Below, in pieces: positions 27,291 to 36,033 of a stretch of 57,720 nucleotides of DNA (positions are counted from its first letter, which is position 1; each line of letters starts with the position of its first letter). The DNA lies in contig CAMNTQ010000019.1 in NCBI GenBank assembly GCA_946558695.1, positions 1 to 57,720 of the forward strand, in the 5' to 3' direction. The notes beneath the pieces were generated by a model. The model was not told where the DNA came from, did no database searches, and saw nothing but the letters and a program-made list of their open reading frames with translations. The stretch comes from an uncultured Lachnospiraceae bacterium. GTDB taxonomy: Bacteria; Bacillota; Clostridia; Lachnospirales; Lachnospiraceae. The translations under genes were made by a program, and so were the position numbers.

Positions 27291-28484
27291 TTATAAAATT
27301 CCCTTAAGCGCTTTTTTCAGCTTGTCAATCATCTCGTCCACATGCTCTTTTTCTATCACAAGCGGCGGTACCAGCCGGATCACATCGCTTCTCGCACTGA
27401 TGAGCAAAAGACCTTCTTTCAGCGCTTCCTTTGTAACCTCTCCCACCGGCCGATTCAGACGAAGCCCCTGTATCAGCCCGGTTCCTCTTCTCTCGAGAAC
27501 CATATCGTAATCGTTCACTAATTCATCCAGTTTTTCAGACAAATATGCGCCCATTTCTTTTACATGATATTGAATATCTTCTCTTTCAAATATCTCAACC
27601 GTCTTTGCCACCGCCGCACAGACGAGCGGATTTCCGCCGTAAGTTGTACCATGGTCTCCCGGTTCTAAGGAATACTCCGCCACACTTTCTGTCATGGCAA
27701 ATGCTCCCACCGGAACGCCGCTTCCAATCGCCTTTGCCATAACAATAATATCCGGCTTCACTCCATAGGACTGGCAGGCGAACATAGAACCTGTACGGGC
27801 CATCCCGCACTGTATTTCATCGCAGATCATGAGAATTCCTTCCTCGTCGCAGATCTTCCGAATGCCCTCCATGAATTCCTGAGTCGCCGTATTGATTCCG
27901 CCTTCTCCTTGAAGCGGCTCTAAAATAATCGCACAGGTCTTATCTGTGACAAGCTTTTTCACGCTGTCAAGATGATTAAATTCTGCAAATCCGACACCCG
28001 GAATCAACGGTTCAAAAGGAATACGATACGCTTCATGTTCTGTTACCGAGAGTGCTCCCATGCTGCGTCCGTGAAAGGAATCCTGCATGGCGATATACTG
28101 GAATCTTCCCGTTTTCTTTTTCCAAGCATATTTTCTTGCAGCCTTCAGCGCGCCCTCGATCGCTTCCGTTCCGCTGTTTGTAAAAAACACCCTGTCCATC
28201 CCGGTTATCCGCTTTAATGCAGCAGCAGCTTTTCCGCAAGCCGTATTATAATACAGATTGGAAGAATGCATGAGCTTGTCAATCTGTTCTTTTAACGCAG
28301 TATTCAGTTCCTGATTCCCATACCCCAGTCCGGACACTGCGATTCCTGCCGCAAAATCCAGATATTTTTTCCCTTCTGTATCATAGAGATATACGCCTTC
28401 CCCTCTGTCAAGAGTCACCGGAAAACGGTTGTATGTATGCACCAGATTACGTTCCGTCGCCTGCATGTATTCATTTGCATTCAT
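27291..28484 (-). CDS. argD: acetylornithine aminotransferase
   Basis: 397 residues, normal length. Class III PLP aminotransferase that converts N-acetylglutamate semialdehyde plus glutamate to N-acetylornithine. PLP-lysine is K251 in VMAKAIGSGVPVG. Other motifs are FTNSGTEAIEGALKAARKY, SFHGRSMGALS and ICDEIQCGMARTG. A site AAAGGATG precedes the start. It is the last biosynthetic gene of the argC-J-B-D block, 39 bases after argB, which supports ArgD over a general ornithine transaminase. Confidence 0.96.
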   Translation of the reverse strand: MNANEYMQATERNLVHTYNRFPVTLDRGEGVYLYDTEGKKYLDFAAGIAVSGLGYGNQELNTALKEQIDKLMHSSNLYYNTACGKAAAALKRITGMDRVFFTNSGTEAIEGALKAARKYAWKKKTGRFQYIAMQDSFHGRSMGALSVTEHEAYRIPFEPLIPGVGFAEFNHLDSVKKLVTDKTCAIILEPLQGEGGINTATQEFMEGIRKICDEEGILMICDEIQCGMARTGSMFACQSYGVKPDIIVMAKAIGSGVPVGAFAMTESVAEYSLEPGDHGTTYGGNPLVCAAVAKTVEIFEREDIQYHVKEMGAYLSEKLDELVNDYDMVLERRGTGLIQGLRLNRPVGEVTKEALKEGLLLISARSDVIRLVPPLVIEKEHVDEMIDKLKKALKGIL

Positions 28485-28523
28485 TTTTTGTCATCCTTTC
28501 ATTCTTGCTGTACCCATATCCTG

Positions 28524-29420
28524 CTACGGTATATAAAACTGCGGCTCGCCGTCGTTAATGATCGCCGTCCCGATTCCTTTGTTGGTAAAGATCTCAAGAA
28601 GCAGGCAATGAGGAATTCTTCCATCCAGAATATGTACTCTGGAAACACCGTGTTCAATAGCGGAAATACAGTTGTGAAGTTTCGGCAGCATTCCTCCTCC
28701 GATATAGCCCGCATTCATCAGCTCCCTCGCCTCCGAGATTCTAAGTTCAGAAATCAAGGTTGAGGAATCCTCCGGATCTCTGTACACGCCTTCTATATCC
28801 GTAAGGAACGCCAGCTTTTCCGCCCGCATGGCTCTCGCAATTGCACACGCTGCATCATCTGCATTGATATTGTATGTATTATAGTCGTCATCCAGACCGA
28901 TGGGGCAGATGATCGGGAGAAAATCTTTCTCCAGAAGGTCGTACAGAATACTTGCATTTACATTTTTTACGTCTCCTACAAATCCGATATCCTTCCCGTC
29001 AGAAAGCTTTTTATTTACAGATAAAAGTCTCCCGTCCTTGCCGCTTAAGCCTATAGCGCGCACGCCCAGACTCTCCACAAGCTGCACCAGCCCTTTATTC
29101 ACCTTTCCAAGAACCATCTCCGCCAATTCCATCGTCGCTTCATCTGTTACACGCAGTCCATTTACAAACCGCGGCTCCATGCCGACTTTCCCAACCCAGC
29201 GGCTGATCTCCTTGCCGCCTCCGTGAACAATGATCGGTTTAAAGCCCACCAGCTTAAGGAGCGTCACATCCTGAATCACCTGCTCCTTTAGCTGCTCGTC
29301 AATCATCGCGCTTCCGCCGTACTTTACTACGATAATACGGCGGTTAAAACGCTGAATATAAGGAAGCGCCTCGATAAGCACCTCCGCTTTTTCAAGATAT
29401 TTCTGCATGTCCTTGTTCAT
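28524..29420 (-). CDS. argB: N-acetylglutamate kinase
   Basis: 298 residues from [15 protein letters not shown], the normal start for the family; the open frame extends 19 codons further up. It phosphorylates N-acetylglutamate, usually the feedback-regulated step when ArgJ recycles acetyl groups. Amino-acid-kinase motifs are [35 protein letters not shown] and [10 protein letters not shown]. The N-terminal helix ([18 protein letters not shown]) is the one that in hexameric, arginine-sensitive enzymes mediates interlacing of dimers. Its presence suggests arginine feedback inhibition. Confidence 0.96.
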   Translation of the reverse strand: MNKDMQKYLEKAEVLIEALPYIQRFNRRIIVVKYGGSAMIDEQLKEQVIQDVTLLKLVGFKPIIVHGGGKEISRWVGKVGMEPRFVNGLRVTDEATMELAEMVLGKVNKGLVQLVESLGVRAIGLSGKDGRLLSVNKKLSDGKDIGFVGDVKNVNASILYDLLEKDFLPIICPIGLDDDYNTYNINADDAACAIARAMRAEKLAFLTDIEGVYRDPEDSSTLISELRISEARELMNAGYIGGGMLPKLHNCISAIEHGVSRVHILDGRIPHCLLLEIFTNKGIGTAIINDGEPQFYIP

Positions 29421-29497
29421 CATTAACGTCATCTTCCCTTCCTGATATGTTCTGCCGCTGACAATTTGTATAATCATTTTATCGTTTCAGCGCCTGA

Positions 29498-30721
29498 TCA
29501 GCTTCTGTAATCCGCGTTGATATCTATATATCCATGAGTCAGATCGCATCCCCATGCAGTTGCCTGTATATCGCCCATCTTCACATCAGCGATCGCGGTT
29601 ACAGAAGGCTCTGACAATATCTTTGTGGCCTCTTCTTCACTGTAACAGACCGCTGTTCCATTCTCGATGATCTGAATCCTTCCGGCCGTACTCTCAAAAA
29701 ACAGATCCACCTTCTCCGGATCAAACTGAGCGCCGGAATAACCCATGGCACACAGAATCCTTCCCCAATTGGCATCGTGTCCTGCGATTGCCGCCTTCGT
29801 AAGATTTGAGCATACGATAGACTTTGCAAGTATCTTCGCCTGCTCTTTGCTCTCGCAGTGAACTGCCTTCACTTCAAAAAGCGCCGTCGCACCTTCGCCG
29901 TCCCCTGCGATTTTCTTTGCAAGATACTCATTGATCGCATGAAGCGCCTCCAAGAATGTCTGATACTCCGCGCTTCCATATGTAATCTCCGGATTCTTCG
30001 CCAGCCCATTGGCCAGAAGGACAACCGTATCATTGGTAGATGTATCTCCATCTACGGAAATCATATTGTAAGTATCGCCTACATCCTCGCTCAGCGCCTT
30101 TTGCAGCGTCTCTTTTGAAATCACTGCATCTGTAGTAATAAATGCAAGCATCGTGCACATATTGGGATGGATCATGCCTGAGCCCTTTGCCATCCCTCCG
30201 ATCGTTACAATCTTTCCTCCCACTTCAATCTGGACTGCCATCTCTTTCTCGCAGGTGTCCGTTGTCATAATCGCTTTTGCCGCTTCCGTGCCGTTTTCCA
30301 GAGAATCATCCTTCTTCTCCGCCAGAACCTTGATTCCCGCTGTCAGCTTATCGATCGGGAGCTGCTTTCCGATGACTCCCGTAGAACCGATCAAAACCCC
30401 TGCCGCCGATATATCCAGTTCCTTCGCCGCCGCTTCCGCTGTATCCCTGCAATATCCAAAGCCTTCCTCTCCCGTACATGCATTGGCAATCCCGGAATTC
30501 ACTACGACTGCTTGGGCTGCGCCTCCTCCCGCGATTACCTGCTGATCCCATTTGACCGGAGCCGCCTTTACGATATTGGACGTAAATGTTCCTGCTGCCG
30601 CACATGGCGTCTGGCTGTAGATGAGCGCCATATCTGTCCTTCCTGTATATTTGATTCCTGCCGCCGTACTTGCCGCCTCAAATCCCTTTGCCGCCGTAAC
30701 TCCGCCTTTTATCTGTTTCAT
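29498..30721 (-). CDS. argJ: bifunctional glutamate N-acetyltransferase / ornithine acetyltransferase
   Basis: 407 residues. ArgJ transfers acetyl from acetylornithine to glutamate, closing the acetyl cycle, and in bifunctional forms also uses acetyl-CoA. The precursor self-cleaves before T190 in GSGMIHPNMCTMLAFITTDA, the nucleophile of the beta chain. GSTGVIGKQLP forms the oxyanion region. Ends with the usual HGYIDINADYRS. A strong AAAGGATGG site precedes the start. It lies upstream of argB and downstream of a GNAT gene, separated by a long palindromic repeat. Confidence 0.96.
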   Translation of the reverse strand: MKQIKGGVTAAKGFEAASTAAGIKYTGRTDMALIYSQTPCAAAGTFTSNIVKAAPVKWDQQVIAGGGAAQAVVVNSGIANACTGEEGFGYCRDTAEAAAKELDISAAGVLIGSTGVIGKQLPIDKLTAGIKVLAEKKDDSLENGTEAAKAIMTTDTCEKEMAVQIEVGGKIVTIGGMAKGSGMIHPNMCTMLAFITTDAVISKETLQKALSEDVGDTYNMISVDGDTSTNDTVVLLANGLAKNPEITYGSAEYQTFLEALHAINEYLAKKIAGDGEGATALFEVKAVHCESKEQAKILAKSIVCSNLTKAAIAGHDANWGRILCAMGYSGAQFDPEKVDLFFESTAGRIQIIENGTAVCYSEEEATKILSEPSVTAIADVKMGDIQATAWGCDLTHGYIDINADYRS

Positions 30722-30760
30722 ATCCTATCCATCCTTTCATTTCCATAATTTATTCAGGCG

Positions 30761-30955
30761 ATTGCGAAACCCAAGAATTAACCGGGTCATTGTGCAACTT
30801 GTATATTCCGTAAGCAGACCTTAGTTTATCGTCGGTACTTAGCTGCCGTATTTTGGCAGCTTATGTACCGCTGCGGTAAACTTGGAGCAAAAGCGTGTCT
30901 GTGTTGGAATATACAAGCTGCACAACTTGATACTGTTAAATTAGAGTTTCGCAAT
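30761..30955. repeat. 195-base imperfect palindromic element inside the arg operon
   Basis: The ends are exact inverted copies: ATTGCGAAAC (30761-30770) and GTTTCGCAAT (30946-30955). The arms continue as imperfect pairs, for example GCAACTTGTATATTCC near 30794-30809 with GGAATATACAAGCTGC near 30906-30921. The centre is TTAGCTGCC-GTATTTT-GGCAGCTTA. It fills the gap between the GNAT gene and argJ. It is a non-coding, foldable repeat, either a MITE or an RNA-level regulatory fold. Confidence 0.8.
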
Positions 30956-30968
30956 TGTCTACTATCAT

Positions 30969-31412
30969 TTATTGGTTAAAAGCAGTAATATTCTCTTCAT
31001 TCAATATAAAATCATAATAATTAAGATCCTGCCTTTTTGTCCAGCCTATCTCATTCCAGAATGCATTTCCGATATCATTTTTTGTAAATGCAATCAGAGA
31101 AACCTTATTGATCTTTTCCTTTTTCAAAGCCTCCATAGCAAAAACTACCATAGACTTTCCGATTCCTCTCATACGGTAATCAGCGTCCACGCATACATGA
31201 TACAGACAGCCCCGTCTGCCGTCATGTCCGCAGAGAATCGCCCCCACAATCTTACCATCCTCTATGGCTACAACACTTGTCGCGGGATTCCTTCTTAAAA
31301 AACGCTGAATCCCTTCTCTGGAATCATCCACACTGCGGATACCGAATCCATGTATCTGTTTCCAGAGCGCATAAACCTGCTCGTAATCATCCATTGTCAT
31401 TACCCTTAACAT
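30969..31412 (-). CDS. GNAT-family N-acetyltransferase
   Basis: 147 residues with GNAT motif A (CVDADYRMRGIGKSMVVFAM, the acetyl-CoA pyrophosphate loop R-x-x-G-I-G) and a C-terminal IGWTKRQDLNYYDFIL strand typical of small amino-group acetyltransferases. A good site (TAGGAGAA) precedes the ATG. It sits between argC and argJ, so it could in principle acetylate glutamate (an ArgA-like role). However, the sequence is that of a general YpeA/RimI-type acetyltransferase and the substrate is unknown. Confidence 0.85.
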   Translation of the reverse strand: MLRVMTMDDYEQVYALWKQIHGFGIRSVDDSREGIQRFLRRNPATSVVAIEDGKIVGAILCGHDGRRGCLYHVCVDADYRMRGIGKSMVVFAMEALKKEKINKVSLIAFTKNDIGNAFWNEIGWTKRQDLNYYDFILNEENITAFNQ

Positions 31413-31471
31413 ACGTCTTTTCTCCTAACAACTTTTTCCTTGGCCCCGGCGCTTACTTATTGGACATAACG

Positions 31472-32512
31472 TTATGGAAACATGGGAACCAGATTAAGCC
31501 CCTCATTCTCCTTCAGACCGAACATAATATTCATATTCTGCACTGCCTGCCCTGCCGCTCCTTTTACCAGATTGTCAATCGCGCCCATCATGATGATCCG
31601 GTTCGTTCTGGGATCGATCTTAAAATTGATATCCACGTAATTGCTTCCCTCTACCCATTTTGTCTCCGGACAGATACCTTCCTTAAGCACTCTGACAAAT
31701 GTTTCATCTTTATAATATTTATCATAAATTGCCTTCACATCTTCATAGGTCACGTTTTTTTTCAAGGCCACGTACTCTGTTGCAAGGATTCCTCTGTTCA
31801 TCGGTACAAGATGCGGCGTAAAACTGATCACTGTATCTTCCCCGGACGCATAGGTAAGCTGCTCTTCAATCTCCGGCGTATGTCTGTGAGATGTAACCCC
31901 GTAAGCCTTGATATTTTCATTCACCTCGCAGAATAAGTTCGACGCTTTCGCTCCTCTCCCGGCTCCGGACGTTCCCGACTTGGCGTCCACGATCAAGGTA
32001 CTCATATCTATGATGCCTTCCTTGGCCAGCGGATAGGCTGTCAGGATAGAACAGGTCGTGTAGCATCCCGGATTGGCGACCAGCCTTGCTGTCTTCACCT
32101 GCTCCCGGTTCACCTCACATAACCCATATACCGCTTCCTCTATAAACCGCGGACTCTTATGTTCCATACCATACCATTTTTCATAGACGCTGACATCTTT
32201 GATCCGAAAATCCGCACTCAGATCAATAATCTTCGTTCTTGATAAAATATTCTCATTCATAACCGAAGCACAAAACCCCTGAGGCGTCGCAGTAAAGATA
32301 ACGTCCGCCTTATCCGCCAATGCCTCTATGTTGTCATCCAGACATTCGTCCTCCACAATCTCAAACATGTTCTGATAGACATCCGAATATTTTTTATCTA
32401 TGTAACTTCTGGAGCCATACCATACAATCTCCGCTTCTCTGTGAGCCGCTAAAAGTCTCACCAGTTCGCCTCCCGCATAGCCTGTCGCTCCGATAATTCC
32501 AACTTTGATCAT
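31472..32512 (-). CDS. argC: N-acetyl-gamma-glutamyl-phosphate reductase
   Basis: 346 residues from MIKVGIIGATGYAGGELVRLL. This start is chosen because GGAGGC lies nine bases ahead and the family begins here; the frame stays open to 32599. It reduces acetylglutamyl phosphate with NADPH. The Rossmann GATGYAGGE loop binds the cofactor, the catalytic Cys is in VANPGCYTTC, and the dimer loop SGTSGAGRGAK is present. It is the first gene of the operon and is preceded by a promoter embedded in ARG-box-like repeats. Confidence 0.96.
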   Translation of the reverse strand: MIKVGIIGATGYAGGELVRLLAAHREAEIVWYGSRSYIDKKYSDVYQNMFEIVEDECLDDNIEALADKADVIFTATPQGFCASVMNENILSRTKIIDLSADFRIKDVSVYEKWYGMEHKSPRFIEEAVYGLCEVNREQVKTARLVANPGCYTTCSILTAYPLAKEGIIDMSTLIVDAKSGTSGAGRGAKASNLFCEVNENIKAYGVTSHRHTPEIEEQLTYASGEDTVISFTPHLVPMNRGILATEYVALKKNVTYEDVKAIYDKYYKDETFVRVLKEGICPETKWVEGSNYVDINFKIDPRTNRIIMMGAIDNLVKGAAGQAVQNMNIMFGLKENEGLNLVPMFP

Positions 32513-32559
32513 TTTTCCGCCTCCAAATATGTTATGATGTAAAATATCCTTCAACAAAA

Positions 32560-32603
32560 ACACTTGCATAATTATACATCTATCTTGTATATTATGCAAG
32601 TGT
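32560..32603 (-). promoter_or_regulatory. argC promoter embedded in paired ARG-box-like operators
   Basis: On the minus strand TTGCAT (32594-32599), a 17-base spacer and TATAAT (32571-32576) form a consensus promoter. The same bases form an inverted repeat: 32560-32578 (ACACTTGCATAATTATACA) mirrors 32586-32603. Each arm resembles an ArgR box (TGCATAAT-rich), covering both -35 and -10, so a bound repressor would block RNA polymerase. The same stem ends in TTTTTG and could also fold in RNA. Confidence 0.7.
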
Positions 32604-32654
32604 TTTATAAAATATCTTTGTACCTCTAATATTTTATCTTTTCAATTCAAATGA

Positions 32655-32685
32655 AAAGGCAGAAGGTTCACTTTCCTCTGCCTTT
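32655..32685 (-). terminator. terminator of the padR-ftsW-like operon
   Basis: Minus strand AAAGGCAGA (32677-32685) pairs with TCTGCCTTT (32655-32663), followed by TTCATTT. It lies about 15 bases after the FtsW-like stop codon. Confidence 0.75.
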
Positions 32686-32700
32686 ATCATTCAGCATAAT

Positions 32701-34062
32701 CTAAAACAACTCCACCTTCTCCTTATCTGTCAGGTGCTTTCTTTTTACCTCCTCTGCCGCAACATTCTGGTAACGATAGATACTCAGCATAATCCCGAAT
32801 AAAACATACGTAACGATCATCCCCGTGCCTCCGTTCGTAATAAACGGGCAGTAAACGGGTCCTATCAACACAACTCCTAAATTCGTCAGCACATACCATG
32901 CTGCCTGAATCGTGATCGTTACGCCGCAGCCCACCCCCATAAGAAGTCCAAGGCGGTTTTTCTGCTTTACCGTCATGGCGGTTAATTTGAACAGCAATAT
33001 AACCATCACACTGATGACACAGACAGCCGTAAACACGCCGAAATATGCCATGACATAAGACAGAGCAAAGCTTGAACTGTCCGGAAGGCTGCCGGAGAAT
33101 TCTGTAAAATGCTCTCCCTGTCCGATAAATTTACTTCCTTCCAACAGCTTTTTCAGTGTGTAAAGCTGATATCCTTCCTCTGCTGCATATTGGGAAGGCG
33201 CTGCCATGACTTTCAGTCTCTTGATCTGATAATCTGAACCAAATCTTAAGATCATGAACACTCCTGCACATATGAAAAATGCTGTGCCGCCCCAGATGGC
33301 AGCGAGCGTTTTTGCCGCCGGTACGCGAAAATACTGTCTATAGACCGCCACAGACAGAATTATTGCAAATGCTGGGATAAGTATGATAAGTTCCGCCATG
33401 CGGAACCTGATCTGTACGGCAATAATGGGCAGCATCCACAGGACACCTTTGAAAAGTCCTTTATAGCCCTGACCTCTGAACTTATAGAGTACGGCACAAT
33501 ACAGCGGAATCGTCAGAAACAGTGTTTGGCTCATATTCACGGATATACCGAACAGACTGACATATACTCTTGCACCATTAATTGACGTTCCAAACAATGC
33601 CATGCCGCCAATCAGCAGTATCATATATGCCGCCAGCAGTTCCTTTGCCCTGTATGCTGCTCTCGTATAATCAAAGTAACACACTCCGATCATAGCCATA
33701 TAACCAAGCAGCATATAGAGCAGGTGCCTCGCCGGATAGAAAAACAGCATATCCTTCTGTTCTATATGAGAGTCCAGCGCATACAGCATTCCTGCGCCAG
33801 ACAGACTGACAAGTCCGATTCCAATGATGATGCGCCAGTTCATCTTCGGTCTGTGGATCCGATCCATCTCTGCTCCGACCTCAACCGGGTCTCCCATCTC
33901 TCGGACCGCCGCCTCTTCTGCTTCCCGCTCCGTCATCCCTTCTGCCATAAAATCCGCCTTCTGCTCCTCAATATGCACCTCCAGTTCCCTCGTCACAAGA
34001 GGAAGCGCTTTTTTACAGCGGATCTGGTCTGACAGAAGTTCTATGTAATTACGCCTGTCCAT
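32701..34062 (-). CDS. FtsW/RodA/SpoVE-like membrane protein with N-terminal permease-prefix domain
   Basis: 453 residues from MDRRNYIELLSDQI. The first 75 residues form a short helical cytoplasmic domain (LEVHIEEQKADFMAEGMTER, EMGDPVEVGAEMDRIH), as found before permeases and DUF1700 proteins. The rest has about ten transmembrane helices with SEDS features: a late extracytoplasmic region (EGSKFIGQG, LPDSSSFALSYVMAYFG) and IGPVYCPFITNGGTGMIVTYVLFG near the end. SEDS proteins polymerise peptidoglycan. This subfamily is not the division FtsW or RodA, and its role is unknown. It overlaps the PadR gene by about 14 bases, so it is likely controlled by that repressor. Confidence 0.85.
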   Translation of the reverse strand: MDRRNYIELLSDQIRCKKALPLVTRELEVHIEEQKADFMAEGMTEREAEEAAVREMGDPVEVGAEMDRIHRPKMNWRIIIGIGLVSLSGAGMLYALDSHIEQKDMLFFYPARHLLYMLLGYMAMIGVCYFDYTRAAYRAKELLAAYMILLIGGMALFGTSINGARVYVSLFGISVNMSQTLFLTIPLYCAVLYKFRGQGYKGLFKGVLWMLPIIAVQIRFRMAELIILIPAFAIILSVAVYRQYFRVPAAKTLAAIWGGTAFFICAGVFMILRFGSDYQIKRLKVMAAPSQYAAEEGYQLYTLKKLLEGSKFIGQGEHFTEFSGSLPDSSSFALSYVMAYFGVFTAVCVISVMVILLFKLTAMTVKQKNRLGLLMGVGCGVTITIQAAWYVLTNLGVVLIGPVYCPFITNGGTGMIVTYVLFGIMLSIYRYQNVAAEEVKRKHLTDKEKVELF

Positions 34063-34423
34063 AACATTCACTCCTCCCATCGTTTCTTCCTCCATTTCCC
34101 ATAGTCCCCATGACGTTTACAACTGCACGGGAATATTCCTTCCACTCCTCAGCCTTCTCATGAAGCTGCTTTTTTCCGCTTTTCGTCAGGTGATAGTACT
34201 TGCGCACCTTCCCAACCGCCTCCTGCTCATAGCTTTCTAAGAATCCTTTTTCCTCCATAGAATGGAGAAGCGGATACAGTGTTCCCGCACGAAGTTCAAA
34301 CACATTCTGAGATTTCTCCCTGAGAGTGTCGATCATTTCATAACCATACATATCCTTCTCCGACAGAAGCCTCAATATCAACATCGAAGTGCTCCCCGAA
34401 ACTAAACTTTTATCAACTGCCAT
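34049..34423 (-). CDS. PadR-family transcriptional repressor
   Basis: 124 residues. Winged helix of the PadR type: SMLILRLLSEKDMYGYEMID, FELRAGTLYPLLHSMEEKGF and GKVRKYYHLTKSGKKQL, then a short C-terminal dimerisation helix. These repressors respond to stress or membrane-active compounds and usually control the next gene. Here that is the SEDS-like membrane protein with which it overlaps. Strong site GAAGGAGGA. A palindrome upstream (34489-34540) is the likely autoregulatory operator. Confidence 0.92.
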   Translation of the reverse strand: MAVDKSLVSGSTSMLILRLLSEKDMYGYEMIDTLREKSQNVFELRAGTLYPLLHSMEEKGFLESYEQEAVGKVRKYYHLTKSGKKQLHEKAEEWKEYSRAVVNVMGTMGNGGRNDGRSECYGQA

Positions 34424-34488
34424 TTTAATCCTCCTTCTTATATTCTTCTGTGACGACCCACTTCATCGACCAGAACTAATCCGCAGCT

Positions 34489-34540
34489 ATGTAGATGTTC
34501 TATATATCGATTATCTATATTATATATAGTTTATCTACAT
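34489..34540. promoter_or_regulatory. candidate PadR operator
   Basis: An inverted repeat, ATGTAGAT (34489-34496) and ATCTACAT (34533-34540), with further AT-rich symmetric sequence between them (TCTATAT... repeats). It lies 66 bases upstream of the padR start. Confidence 0.55.
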
Positions 34541-34650
34541 ATGTCAACCACTAATTATTTTCTCTCTTTATACATTTCTGACGTATGCCTCTTATTTTAT
34601 TCATATTTATTGTATATTTTGTATATTTTTAATTATTATTCCATTTTTTC

Positions 34651-34679
34651 TTGCATAAATATAAAATATAGTGTATAGT
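34651..34679 (+). promoter_or_regulatory. argG promoter with ARG-box-like sequence
   Basis: TTGCAT (34651-34656), a 17-base spacer and TATAGT (34674-34679). The -35 box lies in TTGCATAAATATAAA, which matches the operator half-sites before argC (TTGCATAATTATACA). This suggests common ArgR control. Confidence 0.6.
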
Positions 34680-34745
34680 ATTGCTTACGGCCAGAAAAAA
34701 TCATTTTTGAATATACAGGATCTATTTTTAAGGAGGACATGAAAG

Positions 34746-35969
34746 ATGAAAGAGAAAGTTGTTTTGGCATATTCCGGCGGACTTGACACGACTGCCACTA
34801 TTCCGTGGTTAATAGAAACTTTTGATTATGAGGTTATCTGCTGCTGCGTTGACTGCGGACAAGGAGAGGAACTTAACGGACTGGAAGAGCGCGCGAAGCT
34901 CTCCGGCGCTTCTAAATTATATATTGAAGATGTGATAGATGATTTCTGCGATAATTTTATCGTGCCATGTGTGCAGGCTCACGCAGTTTATGAGAATAAA
35001 TACCTTCTCGGAACTTCCATGGCGCGCCCGGCTATCTCGAAGCGCCTTGTAGAGATTGCGCGGAAAGAAGGCGCCAGCGCTATCTGTCACGGCGCTACTG
35101 GCAAAGGCAACGACCAGATCCGCTTTGAGCTTGCAATCAAAGCTCTGGCGCCGGATCTTAAAGTCATTGCTCCATGGCGTATGACAGATGTATGGACCAT
35201 GCAGTCCCGTGACGATGAAATTGAATACTGCAAGGCGCACGGCATCAACCTTCCGTTTGACGCAAGCCACAGTTACAGCCGCGACCGCAACCTCTGGCAC
35301 ATCAGCCACGAAGGACTGGAACTTGAAGACCCTTCTCTGGAGCCGAATTATGACCATCTTCTTGTTATGAGCGTTTCTCCTGAGAAAGCTCCTGACGAGG
35401 CGGAATATGTAACCATGACTTTTGAAAAAGGTATTCCAAAGAGCGTCAACGGGCAGGAGATGAAGGTAGCCGACATTATAAAAAAACTGAATGAGCTTGG
35501 CGGAAAGCACGGAATCGGTATCGCCGATATCGTGGAAAACCGTGTCGTCGGCATGAAGTCGCACGGCATCTACGAGACGCCGGGCGGAACCATTCTCTAC
35601 GAGGCACACCAGCAGTTAGAAGAGTTGGTATTGGACCGCGCTACATATGAAGTAAAGGAAGAGATGGGCAACAAGCTGTCTCAGATCGTATACGAAGGAA
35701 AATGGTTCACGCCGCTTCGGGAGGCTGTTCAGGCATTTATCGAAAGCACTCAGGAATATGTGACAGGCGAAGTGAAGTTCAAGCTTTATAAAGGTAATAT
35801 CATCAAAGCAGGAACCACCTCACCGTATTCACTGTACAGCGAATCTCTCGCAAGCTTTACAACCGGCGACCTTTACGACCACCACGATGCAGACGGATTC
35901 ATCAATCTGTTCGGACTGCCGCTCAAAGTCCGTGCCATGAGGATGCAGGAAGCCAAAAACAATAAATAA
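34746..35969 (+). CDS. argG: argininosuccinate synthase
   Basis: 407 residues, normal length. It joins citrulline and aspartate with ATP. The N-type PP-loop is AYSGGLDTTATIPWL, the citrulline/aspartate region includes SMARPAISK, CHGATGKGNDQIRFE and YSRDRNLWHISHEG. AAGGAGG lies nine bases before the ATG. argH does not follow; a strong terminator does. It is the only large plus-strand gene in the right half and sits divergently from the padR operon. Confidence 0.97.
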   Translation: MKEKVVLAYSGGLDTTATIPWLIETFDYEVICCCVDCGQGEELNGLEERAKLSGASKLYIEDVIDDFCDNFIVPCVQAHAVYENKYLLGTSMARPAISKRLVEIARKEGASAICHGATGKGNDQIRFELAIKALAPDLKVIAPWRMTDVWTMQSRDDEIEYCKAHGINLPFDASHSYSRDRNLWHISHEGLELEDPSLEPNYDHLLVMSVSPEKAPDEAEYVTMTFEKGIPKSVNGQEMKVADIIKKLNELGGKHGIGIADIVENRVVGMKSHGIYETPGGTILYEAHQQLEELVLDRATYEVKEEMGNKLSQIVYEGKWFTPLREAVQAFIESTQEYVTGEVKFKLYKGNIIKAGTTSPYSLYSESLASFTTGDLYDHHDADGFINLFGLPLKVRAMRMQEAKNNK

Positions 35970-35973
35970 AAAC

Positions 35974-36026
35974 AAGGCATTGTTCTTAAGATCTTATCCG
36001 CCTCCAGAACAATGCCTTATTTTTTT
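35974..36026 (+). terminator. terminator after argG, bidirectional
   Basis: A perfect 13-base stem, AAGGCATTGTTCT (35974-35986) and AGAACAATGCCTT (36006-36018), followed by A-TTTTTTT. The mirrored side has A-rich flanks, so it can also serve the convergent surface-locus transcript. Confidence 0.9.
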
Positions 36027-36033
36027 ATATTGC

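Noticed and set aside
31277-31936. 219-codon plus-strand frame over argC and the GNAT gene
   Set aside because: Antisense to argC, with low-complexity Cys/His composition typical of shadow frames.
34917-35609. 230-codon open frame antisense to argG
   Set aside because: It lies entirely opposite a strongly conserved gene, has no ribosome site and no family resemblance; it reflects the codon pattern of argG.
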